A stretch of 64,000 bases of DNA, taken from Lactuca virosa. Taxonomy: Eukaryota > Streptophyta > Magnoliopsida > Asterales > Asteraceae. The translations under genes were made by a program, and so were the position numbers. Location of the stretch: positions 372,350,517 through 372,414,516 of the forward strand of contig CAKMRJ010000001.1 in the NCBI GenBank assembly GCA_928212115.1, written 5' to 3'. The notes below the pieces were generated by a model. It was not told where the DNA came from, did no database searches, and worked only from the letters and a program-made list of their open reading frames with translations. Each line of letters opens with the position of its first letter. Position 1 is the first letter of the stretch. Of this stretch, positions 25,132-36,689 are shown one piece after another.

Positions 25132-25858
25132 CCTAATTGAACTTATTTATGATAGATAGTTTTGGTATATCCTATGTACCGCAGTATATTCTATGTACCG
25201 CAGTACATCTCAGGTACCGCAACTATATATCATATCTATCTTTCAATGGTCCTTATTGTTAGTTGTTACTAATTTTTGTTCTAGTGCTCTCCTCAGTTCT
25301 TCTAATGCAGTCATCCAACCATCCATCCTCAATGATCAAAGATCCATCCGCAATGAAGTCTCAATCCGCAATCACATTGATTAATCTCTCAACTACGTCA
25401 TTAATTCTTGAAACAGGGTGTGTTATTTAATCGTTTCTCATTAAATAAGAAAAACATTCAAAAACATTCTTTGTGTAGCATATCACTGTCTCAGTTCCAC
25501 TTTTTGAATAAACCTTGTGTCAGACCTATTTTGGGTATGATGACAAAAAGATCGATTTTCCATAAAAATTCCGTTTAAACTGTCTCTTCCTATTACCCCT
25601 AAAAAGTCAAATTTGTTACATCTTCCTCCCTTTGTACAACGGATTAACCCCTCACCACACGTTCTTCAGACGTGATGTTTAGGGACTGACATTTCATTAA
25701 ATGCTACCCTATTTTGGAAAATCTCAAAAATTAAATAAACCCTCTTTTATCTAATCTGTGGCTGAGATTAATCTTTCAAATAAAAAAAAACAACCCAAAC
25801 GTTTTTACCTTATCCAATTTCACTTAGGGTAAAATCAATAACTGTTTCAAATCTGCCA

Positions 25859-25867
25859 CTATAAAAC
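25859..25867 (+). promoter_or_regulatory. Putative TATA box and leader for the extra copia-1 gene
   Basis: CTATAAAAC at 25859 stands about 120 nt before the ATG at 25984. A CCAATT element lies at about 25814. The stretch 25870-25983 is strongly pyrimidine-rich (many CTTCTT runs), as plant 5' untranslated leaders often are, and the start context is AAAAATGG. Only sequence supports this; no transcription start is known. Confidence 0.5.
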
Positions 25868-25983
25868 CCTCTTATTCTTCCCCAAGAAAGTTTTACGCTT
25901 TCTGAAAACTCTCAAGTCGAACTTCTTCTCCTTCATCTTCTTGCACTCTGTTTTTCCTGCAAGTTCTTCAACCTCTTCAAAAA

Positions 25984-28900
25984 ATGGTGAAATCGGGTAT
26001 CTCGAAGAAACTCTCCAAGGCATCTTCCTCAGCAAACCCAACTGGTTCAGACTCTGCTTCAATAAACCAAATGCCAACGATTGCTTCAAGCAATTTTAGG
26101 GCAGTGTTTGACGACCATTCCTCTTACAATGCTCCGTTTAAGTTGATGATCAAGTTCCTGTCAAATCATCTATTGTTTGGTCCTTTTGATTCGTTCACAG
26201 ATGTGATTCCTCTATCAACACTTTTCAAATGTGCTTTCTCAGCATATCGACCCCTCAACAACCTTCAAGAAGTGCACTTGAATCTGGTCAATGATTCCTT
26301 GGTTATGCTGAACAAAGAAAAATTTCTCAACGCCATCAATATGTTAGTTCATCCTTCAACAAAGGTCTTCACCCCAAGCATGGCAGACATTCTTTCTGCA
26401 CTTTACCAAATGGGTTACCAAAAGAAGCTGAAAGGCATAGGCGAATTCAAGAAGAATCAGTTGCCTGCGGTATGGCAGTTTGTATGCCATTTCATGATCT
26501 GCAGTCTGTCCAGCAGAACCCCGAGGCACTGATAACATGGGCCTCAAGCTGTTAGAGTTAGTCTGGAGTATTTTTACTGGCCACGATGTCAACTATGGTC
26601 AGATCCTATGGGATGACTTCTTGCAGTCCATTCCCAAAGAGAATCCAAGAGAAAATCCTACCGAGCTCACCTTTGCAAGATTTTGGTCACTATGCATCTG
26701 GAACCTTCATGCGGATGCAGGTCTAAGCATGGGCAACGATGTCAACTTCTTCATCACCGGAGATCTAAAAAGGTACAACCCCTCTAAAGATCAATCTTCC
26801 TTCGTACCCATTAGACGACTACCAGTCCACATTTTGTCCTCACTTGGACTTGAAAACATTGATGTCACAGACCACATACAGGCTACAGAAGGTATTGACC
26901 CATACCTTCCTACCCCGCCTCTACCTAGACAAGCCTTATCCGCACCCATGAACCCTGGTAGTACCGCAGTCCCATCTTCCACCACTCTATCCAACTTATC
27001 TCTTTCAAAAAGACGCAAGCAGTTAGCCTCAGCCCGCCAAGGTCCCCACAACATCATCAAGAAATATGGAACCCCAAAGAAGATAGATACTCCTAAACAC
27101 ATTGAACCATCCAAGAAAAGGAAACTCAAACAAACTGAATCCTCAGATGGCGAATCAACTGACAATCAATCTCCCTCTTCCTCCAGTGATTCTGATGATG
27201 ACACACAACCCATTGCTATCCTAAAGAAAAGAAAAACTGATCCCACTGGCCAAATGCTTGACCGGACTGATGCCACAGCCTCTCAAAAGGCTCCGGTAGT
27301 CCTTGGGTGGCTGCAGACCTACTCAATACAACCATCGAATTCCACTCAGACACAGAAAGTGTGTCTATTTCAACCGAACGTGGAGACTCACCCCCAGCTC
27401 ACTCCCAAGGGGATGGAACTAGTTCTCTCCCTAAGGTCTTCAGGGCTTCCCGTCTGCATTTCTTTTCCCCTGAGGAGTTAAACTCCATCCTTTTGTCTGT
27501 AACCCAAACACTTCAAACACCTTCCCAACCGCAGGGCAATTCTTCCGCCCTTGCCAGAACTGAGCCGAGGCCAGACTTGACCACGGGTCAAGGAGACCGA
27601 GGAAGATCAGGAAATCCTACTCTACTTCCATCTTTTACAGGTGGTTTAGGCACGGTGAGAACCATTGTGCAAGGATCCGTGAACCCGAGGGACACCTCGG
27701 TGCGTTTTCAAGGATTTGATGGTGACAAATCAAATGATTCATGGCTACACTACACTCCAGTCTCAGAGTCCAATATCAAGAAATATGCCGCTTTCCGTAG
27801 GGCATTTCAAGCCAGAAAGGACCAACAAACCAAGCAACTTCAACATAAACAGCAGGAGATTGAAACCGTAGCAAAGTATTGGGCTGACACAATTAATAAT
27901 GCCAACACCGTAGCCACCATTCTCAAAGTACAAGAGTGGATGTCCACAATGGCTGAGACACTCCGCAACGCACATACCACTCATGAGGGTGCAGGAACAT
28001 CAAAACTCCCTCCAACTCCAACAGTTAGAGATTCTCAGGATGATGGCACCACAATAGAAGTTAGCTCCGCACCTACCTTCGGATTCGATGACTTCGATCT
28101 CAATGAGGCAAATCATCCTACTCCTTCTGATGACGATTTAATGATTTTTGATGAAGAAGAAGCTTCGAGTGGTTCTCAACACTCAACCTCCAAACCAAAA
28201 GAGAAAAAGAAGAAAAAGAAGAATGTTGTGTCCAGAAAAGAATTTCTGAGCCTACAAGCCAAAGTAGACCAGATTCTTGTTGCTGTTAAGTCCACTCAAC
28301 CACAACCAGAAGACTTGCCAAGGCCGCCGTCACTGATTGAAAGAATTGAAAGACTTGAAACTCGTGAACGACTGGCTGCTGAGCGAATTTCTCTGAAAGT
28401 TAAAATGGGAATTCGATCTCTAGATACAAGTCGACAGGCTGATCATAAGCAGTTTATGGCTACTGCGGAGCGCATCATCTCTGAGGTATCCGCAATCAAG
28501 GCAGATCTTCAAACAGCCATTGCGGACCAGTCAACTCACTCCCAAAAGCTGATAGATGAAACGCACGCTGCCTATGAGTCCACCATCTCGGTACTTCAAT
28601 CTACCATCAACAGACTTCAATGATCTCTATCTTCAAATTTTCATGGTCCTGAGATTCTTCAACTTACAAAGGAGATTCATCGACTACTCTTCAACACTGC
28701 CATCCCAAACAATCAGCAACTGGCTGATGTACTCAAAGCTCAATTTCAGGAGGTGTGTGCTAAAGTCGATGGTCTTAAGTAATGGCTTGAGGAAGCTCCG
28801 GGTTTGCATTCCTCAAGAGGGGGAAGTGATGAAGACCATCATTCAAACATCATCTCTCATCATAGAAGCCCCCACATCATAACTGAGAAAGTTCCCTCAC

Positions 28901-30010
28901 GGCAACCATCTCATCACACGAATCCAAGCCATCAGACGCCACTGCAACATCAGTCTCCACCGCCAGAGAAAATCATTCAAGAAACTCCCTCTCTTGAGCG
29001 ACCGGAGACTCCTCCCCACTTCAAGAATTTAGCATCCAACATGTCATCTGAACATTCCAACGACTCTCCCGCAACGCAACAGAAGAAAGCAGAATGGAAA
29101 TCAGCCAAATTTGCTGAGCTTATCTGGAGAGAAAACGGATTCGACATCACCATGGATGAGTCCTTAGTAAACTATTGGATCAATCCCCACCGCAGACTGC
29201 TGGATGATGACTACAAACCCTATCTCCCTTATGCCTGAACCTCCATCTGACGGTTACTGGGATGTTCCAATCTCTCCCAATGCTAAATACTTCACTGTAT
29301 TTGAGCAGTTTGACCGCAGCTTACCTGATCACAAGAGACTGTCCATGGAATTCGAAAGACTCAATCGATTCTATGACAAACATGCTTCTTCAATAGAGAA
29401 AATCTGGTCTAATGATAGACCATCTGCAGTCAAGAACTTTAAGCCCCGGAAGTTCATGAAAGCTGACTTCATCCAATATACTCTTACAAGAAGGAATCAG
29501 GACTACGTCCGCACCCAAGCTGACTTCCCATGTATGAATCCTAAAGAAGTCTTTCTGATAGCAAAGGTGTTCCAAAACAAATCTGAAAAGCATCCGAAGA
29601 TGAAGATAGCACTTGAAAGGGCAAGCATATTTCTAAGGGAAACTGTCTGTGAATTCGCAAAGATTGATGCAGACATTCACCCTGTCCTAGCCAAAAAGTT
29701 CGATCTACCACCACTTGACCCCGCACCGATGATTACTGAAGGTTTACAAGAAATATCTCTAGGTGCAACAAACTTCCCAGATCTTGGAGTCATCTTTAAA
29801 CGAAAACTCAATGAAACCAAATATTTCATTCCTATGACTGCCATGAATCGTCTCACAAGGAAGCAGATTGAAGTTTGTCGAACTGCAGTTCAAAAGTCAA
29901 AACGCACAACTGCTGAAGTCAAGTTCGAAATTTTAAGAAGGATCACCTGGTTGGAGAATGTCAGGAAGTTTAGGTGGATACTCATCAAGTTTCTAAAACT
30001 TGATAACTGA
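25984..30010 (+). pseudogene. Extra 3' gene (env-like position) of copia-1
   Basis: A gene-sized region of about 1,340 codons lies between pol and the 3' LTR, the place where SIRE-type elements carry an 'env-like' gene. It starts at ATG 25984 in frame 1, shifts to frame 2 near 26525, returns to frame 1 between about 27310 and 27480, has stops at 28621 and 28780, and shifts to frame 2 near 29215 until the stop at 30008. The N-terminal part (LPAVWQFVCHF, GTDNMGLKLLELVWSIF, NYGQILWDDFLQ, ARFWSLCIWNL) resembles unnamed plant transposon proteins I recall. The middle has an acidic stretch (SSSDSDDD), a lysine run (KPKEKKKKKKNVVSRK) and heptad-like coiled coil (about 28320-28620). I see no signal peptide or membrane segment, so an envelope role is not supported. 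Function unknown. Confidence 0.75.
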
Positions 30011-30023
30011 AGAGAAGTTAAAG

Positions 30024-30042
30024 AGGTCACTTAGGGGGAAAT
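30024..30042 (+). promoter_or_regulatory. Polypurine tract, copia-1
   Basis: TTAGGGGGAAAT directly precedes the 3' LTR start TGTTGAATC at 30043. Confidence 0.8.
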
Positions 30043-30672
30043 TGTTGAATCATAAAAGTGACCATCTTGAACTTGACCTACCGCAGTCATCGAAGATCCA
30101 CAGTCAACTCCGTTCAGCAACCCCATCCGAAGTCATCGTCATCCGCAGGTTTACTATCTAGTTTTCTTGGTTTAACTTTTTATCTACTTTGTTAGAATAC
30201 TCTCTATTGTCCAGTATGCCTTGCATGGTTACGCTTAGAGAATTGATCGAATGTAATTTTTGAGTCTCTATATATAGAGCTAAACCTTTCTTATTCAATA
30301 CATCTGATTACGCATCTTGAATCACATATCTTGTGTCATTATATACTCTCTTTCTTACTCTCAAAGTCCACTTCAATCTAACTAAATATTATCTCTCTTC
30401 GGAGCGAGTCACTTGTGACTTAATCACTAAGTTTGATCTCACTTACTAACTTGGTCTGAATGCATTCCTTGTTAAGAATCAACTTATGCGTATACTTGAT
30501 ATAACACATGCTTTCATTTATATTTCCTTACATTTCCGCAACTAACTCTCTAATTATCTAACTCTTTAACTTATTATTATTGTTGAGCTTTTAGATCCTT
30601 CGAGATAAACTATTCTGCAACTATACTTGTTCGAACGTTTGTTCAAGTGTGTCTCAAGTTTTTCTCTCAACA
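30043..30672 (+). repeat. 3' LTR of copia-1 (630 bp)
   Basis: Runs TGTTGAATC ... CTCTCAACA and is followed by the duplicated target GTTAC (30673-30677). Confidence 0.95.
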
Positions 30673-30677
30673 GTTAC

Positions 30678-31023
30678 TATTTCAAGAAACAAATAGTAAA
30701 CTTTTAAACATAAATACTTATGCACTCACTCAACTTAAATGTTAATACTCTCTTCTCAAAATACTTGTATTCTCACGGAACCAGTAAACAAGTACATTCT
30801 CGGGATTTTTGAGAAGACGGAGCAGTTTAGAGTCATGTCTTCTATCTTTTGTTATAATACTTTTGAGGTCATATATACAATGACTTGAAAACATATGTAA
30901 AACTTTTACTTTATTAATACAATGGTTGTTGTACTTTGACTACTATGATGCATGAGTTGTGATACTTAACATGAAGTCATCCACCCCCGGACGTTTCCGC
31001 CGCTCCGGTTTGGGGGTGTGACA
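30678..31023 (+). repeat. 3' LTR of gypsy-2, right part
   Basis: The gypsy-2 LTR resumes after copia-1 and ends CCGGTTTGGGGGTGTGACA. Confidence 0.85.
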
Positions 31024-32249
31024 GTCCTGCCCTCCGATGTTTCATGTCTAGCCCCTGTCTGTATATAGTAGTTGAAAAGTATTGTTTACCACTTATAAAA
31101 CAATACCGCCCGTGAATCTAGACTAATAATTAGTCGCAATAAATATTAAACTAAAATCTAGTGGTAATGATACTAGTTTTCGTCGTAGGAAAATACGATT
31201 GTTAGAAGCGAAGCGCTGTCCGAATTTCGAGTCATCACTTTAACAAGTGACTGCATAGTTACTTTCATCATACACATAAATATGAAGTATTTAATATAAA
31301 GTATGTGCTATGTGTGCATATTATCCATGTTCTTGATATCTATGCTCGATGAACAAAATATACATGTTTTACTTGATTTAAACTGTATATGTATTTTTAT
31401 ACTTATAAATATGTATTGGATAGCGAAGAGTGATGAGAGATAGGTGATGATAGAAAGGCGATGATAACTAGGTGATGATAGATATACGATGATGAATCAG
31501 TGATGCAAGATGAGAGATGATTAGGTGATGCCATAACCTTAACCTGCGATGTTGCGATGTACTCATCTACCAGAGTATAGGTGGCGACCACTGACTAATC
31601 TAAACAAGTCATGTGTAAACACCGACATGCTTATAACTTGTAGGTGATGAATTATGAGTTCAGGCGATCTAGTAACTAGGTATTCATGAGATGATGCTCT
31701 AACCCTTACTGGACACGTATTAGGGGAGTTATCCCCGAATCAGTACTGTCTATGCGATGTAAGAATATGCGAGGTAAATACGATGTAGGAGAAGACCCTT
31801 AGGATAAATCTTTAGGGAAGATTAAATGAAGAAAATGGGGATGGGTAATCGGGTTAATTATTTGAAATGAAATACGTGAAGAAACAAATTAGCTATGTTA
31901 TTGTGGGTTGAAAACCCTATATACTCACCAGGTTTCCCAACCTGACCCACTCAGTTTATTTGTATCACAAGTATCAATACGAAGACACATTACACTTAGA
32001 GATTAAAGGAGATGTAAATCATTAGTGTAAATGAATGTAATGTCTGTTGATGCTTATATTTTTGTATTGACAATGACATCCCAAAGTTTTAATATAAACA
32101 AAATACATTTCTTCGGAAATGCTTTGATAATATATTTATCATGTTTTCTGGGAAAAAATTCCGCAACATTATTCCTTTAAATGGATACTCTGACTTTCAA
32201 ATAAGCATAAATAAAATTTTAAAATGACCATGAATTTGGGGATGTCACA
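31024..32249 (+). repeat. LTR fragment, gypsy-1 family
   Basis: The region from 31220 onward follows the right half of the gypsy-1 LTR: ATAGTTACTTTCA and ACATAAATATGAAGTAT, then AAAACCCTATATACTCACC, and finally GGGGATGTCACA at the end. Divergence is clearly greater than between the two gypsy-1 LTRs. Its left half is missing; gypsy-2 probably inserted into it, with the other half outside the window. Confidence 0.75.
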
Positions 32250-33735
32250 CGCTGATGTTGATGCCCTGATCAGTTAGACTCCCTAAAGCTGATGCTATGA
32301 TCAGCGTTTGATGTGTTGGTGCTGATATATGAATTTGGAGAAGATTTGATCTGATCCATTCCTTATATACCAGATTAGTTTATATTTAGATTAGATACAA
32401 TTCCTTGATTGAAGGGATTCATTAGAATATATTAGTATATATTCATGTATTAAGGTAAAACCCTAATCGAGTCTTTGTGACAGCTTTGTGCCATTCATGT
32501 TTGTGACATACACTCTCTTGGTGAGAAAATTCTTTCTTGGTGAAATATATCTTTGTGATACTTCTCCGTTCTTCATTGTTCTTTATTGTTCATTCTTGTT
32601 TGTATTCGATCTATGAATCTACGTACAAAGGGTTTGGGACCAACAAGTGGTATCAAAGCAGGCTTGAACATTCATTCTAGGATCTGTTGAAGAATTGGAA
32701 GTTCAATTACTATTTAGAAACTCGAAAATCAGAAGTAGAAGAAGATATCTTATATAATCATCTAAACATGAACAATACTACAAAATTAGAGAAGGGAGAG
32801 TATGGTATGTGTTCTTATCTTTGGTATTATCTAACCATATTAGGTATTTTCGTTCCTTATAATATTTCTCAGATGAGAGAAGAATTTATAAGTGGAAGTA
32901 TCAACAAAGATACAAAAGTTTGTGATGAAAAAGAAAAGAAAGAAAGTTTGAAAAATAAAAGGGAAGTTGATGCAAGTTCTTTATCATGTTTTCCTGATCT
33001 AATGTATATCCAAAGGTACCTCTATCTTTGTTCTTCATCGTTGAACATGATCTGAAAGACAAAGTCATCAATCAGAAACAAGAAGATATTCAAGCGTTAA
33101 AGAATGTTCTGATTGAAAGGGAGAAGGAGATATTAGATATGAAGGAGAAGATTAAAGAAAATGATGTTCATAAACAATTTTTTTCATCTATTTATTTTAA
33201 AAAGGAAGGAATACCTGATGAAAACTAATTTTTAAGAAGCCATAGTTTTCACCCTGATGAACATCACATCAGCTCTTGCACCAACAAGCCTCATGCTGAT
33301 AGGCTACATGCTGAGAAATCACAAGCTGCTTATACTACCTCAATTTCATATCACAATAGAACGAATTCAGTTTGCACTAACAAACCTCACGCTGACAAGC
33401 TTCAAGCTGAGAAAGTTCGCACCGTCAAGACTTCACACGCTGACAAGTCACTTCACACTTATAATTTTGTTCAAGCTTATAAGACTTCTAGCACAGTTAA
33501 GACACCTCAAGCTACAAAGAGTCAAGCTCCATCTTTACCTCCGAAAATCGGAAGATCTCATGCTGGTAAGTATCCTGATGTATGTCCTTGTTTAAATAAT
33601 TATTTTTACAGGGCCAAACACCAAAAGAAAAAGATGTTGAGTCAAACAAAGCCAAAGAAGGTGTGGGTTCCAAAGAAGTCAATTTCTGAACCAACAAAGA
33701 TGAAGAAAGTATGGGTTCCCAGTAGATCATCTTAA
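32250..33735 (+). mobile_element. Decayed copia element, 5' end (copia-2)
   Basis: LTR-like sequence at 32250-32645 ends GGGACCAACA and is followed by TGGTATCAAAGC (32648-32659), a variant initiator-Met primer site. Broken frames then read as Gag: a Lys/Glu-rich coiled coil (33028-33228), a section with repeated HADK/HAEK motifs, and twice KVWVP (KPKKVWVPKK, KMKKVWVPS), a signature of the Gag-Pol linker of plant copia elements. The frame covering about 33236-33735 is open but lacks an early ATG. Neither protease nor later domains are convincingly present. Confidence 0.72.
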
Positions 33736-35166
33736 CAACTTGAAACAATTAAATGTAGAGAAGTTAAACGAAAGAAATGGAATTTGAAGTGTCGTGGAAG
33801 GTTTGTTGAAGAAACTTAAAAAAAATAAAAGGGGAGTTCATAATCCTAGAGTTGGCATTTCTTTATCTAATCAAAGGCATTCTAAAGAATAAATGTATGT
33901 TTCTAAACCTAATCTGAAATGGGTTCCTAAATTTGTTTGTTAATTTCTGAGAATGTGAGAGTCTGAATTTTTTAAAGTCCATATTAGTTGTCTCTCTCAC
34001 TGAAGAAAGATGTGATGTAAGTTATTATTGTAAATCTTTTTAAGTTTTTTCATAGTTTTAATTTGTTTTTAGTTAAATTAAAAAAAGGATTTTTAAGTTG
34101 TGTTCATGAACGTGGGACAAAAGTCAAAAGAGATTGTAAAATCTTGTTCTAGTAAATGATTATAGGATAGTATGTTTAGGATCATTCATCATTTGAAAGC
34201 GCAAAAAGATATGGAAATGCCAAACATCTCATATGCCATCTGTCTTACTTTGTCTTACTTAAAAAGATAGATAAAAGAAATATTTGTCAAGGCTATTAAA
34301 GTCTGCATAAAAAGGCTCTAAGTTTGAAGGCAGAGAAAAGGCTCCCTAGACTGTTAAGTTAACTAAAGCTCATAGGCTATGGACCTTCCACGTGGGTTCT
34401 CTTTTGGAAAATAAGCATAGTGAAGTTTTATAGGAACCAAGTGTAGATTTATGTCTATTGTCTAATGTAGTCAAATTTTTTTGGATTCATAATGCTATTG
34501 GATCTTCATGTCGCATGTGTACTACTCAACAAAGATGATCCTGATGAGTTTCATCTCTACAATCCACTGTTGTGCTGCTCACTCCTTCACCCATCAGTTC
34601 CATGAGCTTCATAAGCACCATATCATGCATCTTCAAGAACTTTTAGCTTCACGTATGTCATTCACAATGGCTTCTAGTTCAATATGATAATCGCGTTGAT
34701 GAGATTAAGGTAACATGAAATCCAGTTCTTTACATAAGCCGTGGTTTTGTGATGTTAGAAACAAAATGGGTATGAGTTTGTGATGTTGAAAATTCAAGAG
34801 CAAAATGACGAAAGTAAAGGGCATTATGGGTACATTTTCTGCAAATGGATGTTGGTGCTTCACATGGTTTGACTTGGTTGAACTAGAAATCATGTGATCC
34901 CTTCTTGATGTCGTTTGAAGCAAGAGAATGAAAGAAATATTTTCTGGCTGGAACATGCCTCATTGAAAAGTCTAGCCGGGTTTATCAGTAATTAGATAGA
35001 AAAGCATGTACAACGGTATTTTGGTCCGAGTGTATCAAGAAATGGTCATTTATATCTATCAAAAGTTCCTCCAATCACATGATGTTGTCGTCTTATTTTT
35101 TTATGTATTTACATCAACTTTTCAGTCTTATCATCTTTTCAGAATTGGTCTATCTTACGCACTCTA
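33736..35166. other. No gene seen; probable copia debris
   Basis: The stretch is AT-rich and full of stops in all frames. WVPKFVC near 33920 continues the copia linker style, but I cannot identify domains after that. Confidence 0.4.
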
Positions 35167-35175
35167 TAGACTTGA

Positions 35176-35886
35176 GGGAAAATACCGGCTATAGACATTT
35201 TTTGGGGTTGAATTCCAAAATATAGACACAAAAAATTGGATTTTCGGGTATAGTCATGGATTCCGCGAAGGTAAGGTATGAGGGCTCCGCGGAATCCATT
35301 CTCCGCGGAATGCCAAAATTGTAAATAAATCAGGGTATTAAAAAAAACCTCAAGATCCATTCCGCAGAGCTACCTCCGAGGAATGAACTCATTCCACGGA
35401 AGTAGCTCCGAGGAATGGATCTTCATATTTTTTTTCACATCGATTCTTCGCGGTTTATACTCATTCTCCCAACTAATTATTTTCAAAAAAAAATTATGGT
35501 AGTATGAATTTTTCTTGAAAATGTTTGGAATGAATATGAGGTGGAAAAAATTGGTTTTTTAATCAGAGATCTTTACATAAAAGAATCATTGGACGTGAAT
35601 TTTTTTATTTGTATTTATTTATTTATTTTTTTGAAGATCCATTCCTCGGAGCTACCTCCACAGAATGAGTTCATTCCTCGGAGGTAGCTCCACAGAATGG
35701 ATCATTAGGTTTTATTTTAATACCCTGGTTTATTTATGATTTTGCCATTGCGCGGAGCGACAGTGGATTTCGCGAAGCCCTCAGAGCTTACCTCTGCAAA
35801 ATCCATTTATATACCTGGAAATCCAATTTTTTGTAACTATGTTTTGGAATTCAACCACAAAAAATGTCTATAGCCGGTATTTTCCC
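35176..35886. mobile_element. MITE, Mutator-like (711 bp)
   Basis: Terminal inverted repeats of about 90 bp start GGGAAAATACCGGCTATAG on both ends, nearly identical over the first 50 bases. They are flanked by a 9-bp direct repeat TAGACTTG(A/G) (35167-35175 and 35887-35895; 8 of 9 match). A 9-bp duplication and long inverted repeats fit the Mutator superfamily (family knowledge). There is no coding capacity. Inside, 35352-35425 and 35634-35706 carry further imperfect palindromes built from ATTCC/GGAAT and CGGAG/CTCC motifs. Confidence 0.85.
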
Positions 35887-35895
35887 TAGACTTGG

Positions 35896-36549
35896 TCTAT
35901 CTCACTGCAGTTGACCCGTTTGGGCACTGGTTACTTCATTACGCTAGGTATCTTCGGTCAATAACAAGAACACGATTATACTTCTGCTTTTTCTGCTTGG
36001 AGATCGATTGTTTGGCTCTCCAACTTTCGTAAAATTGCACCTGAACATCTCCCGACGCTCTTACTACTCTATACTAATCTCACCTCTTTGAATCTCATCT
36101 ACGCTAGCATTGAACCCCACCAGCTCCGCCCAACCATCCACCCTATCATAAACTATAGGTTTTCCTGGCACTTGATTCCATCTGTCATGAAGGACTTCAG
36201 GAAGTGCCAGACACATGTAAAGATCTTCATATGCTTCAAGTGTTACCTATAGATGCTTTAGAAAATGTTCTAGGGCCCAGTCTTAGAAGTAGGTCTCCTT
36301 GCTACTTCCATTGAGTGTTTAAAACTGAATTCTCTTCTACTTCAAGGGCTAATGTCTGTCTCGCTACATTTGTTTTCAAAAGGGAAATCCAAACCTTCAA
36401 AGCTCTCCTACTATGACGTGTTGTTGAAAAGAGATAATAACCTGTGTGTTGTTTAAATAAAAAGAAAGAAACAACCATGGCTGCTTCTGAAAGCCTGTTA
36501 CATGGAAAAGGAAGGCTTAAGTGTTGTCACTATCATATGGAGTCAACAG
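35896..36549. other. Unassigned sequence, right of the MITE
   Basis: Apart from the short leucine-rich fragment at 35998-36145, no gene is seen. This sequence continues at 49362, because 36555-49356 is a later insertion. Confidence 0.5.
35998..36145 (+). pseudogene. Possible TIR1/AFB auxin F-box (leucine-rich repeat) relic
   Basis: One open frame of about 49 codons includes LSNFRKIAPEHLP and, after a short gap, TNLTSLNLIYASI. This resembles the SLSGF-x-AP-x-LP ... NLTSLNLSYA segment of TIR1/AFB auxin receptors as I recall it. Only this fragment is visible; there is no F-box and no downstream repeat. The match is short and could be chance. Confidence 0.3.
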
Positions 36550-36689
36550 CTAGGTGTAACATCCCAAAATTTACGACTAAAAATTTAATTTTTAATTTAA
36601 TAATTATAAAACCATTTGTCTGCAAACATCATAGTTCTATCTCATATCAAAACCAATGTATCCATAGTCAAAACATGTCATGAAAAAAT

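Larger units (their letters stand above)
17654..30672 (+). mobile_element. Copia-1: 13-kb Ty1/copia element with extra 3' gene (SIRE/Maximus-like)
   Basis: Complete element with 5' LTR 17654-18280, primer site, gag, protease, integrase, reverse transcriptase, RNase H, an additional gene, purine tract and 3' LTR 30043-30672. It is flanked by the perfect target duplication GTTAC. The two LTRs differ by about 23 substitutions over about 627 bp by eye (3-4%), plus one small indel. The order protease-integrase-reverse transcriptase defines copia. Great length and an added gene after pol are features of the SIRE/Maximus lineage (family knowledge). Stops and frameshifts inactivate gag-pol and the extra gene. 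Confidence 0.95.
6907..31023 (+). mobile_element. Gypsy-2: Ty3/gypsy LTR retrotransposon carrying nested insertions
   Basis: Gag, protease, reverse transcriptase, RNase H, integrase and 3' LTR follow in standard gypsy order, but the element is interrupted by an LTR-like block at 9181-13550 and a copia element at 17654-30672. Its 5' LTR and gag start lie left of gypsy-1 and outside the window. The 3' LTR is 15566-17653 plus 30678-31023, about 2.43 kb when the insertion is ignored, ending GGTGTGACA. The coding region has frameshifts and stops, so the element is dead. Confidence 0.88.

Noticed and set aside
25984..30010. Calling the extra copia-1 gene an envelope protein
   Set aside because: No signal peptide, membrane span or glycosylated surface-protein pattern is visible; only the position recalls env-like genes.
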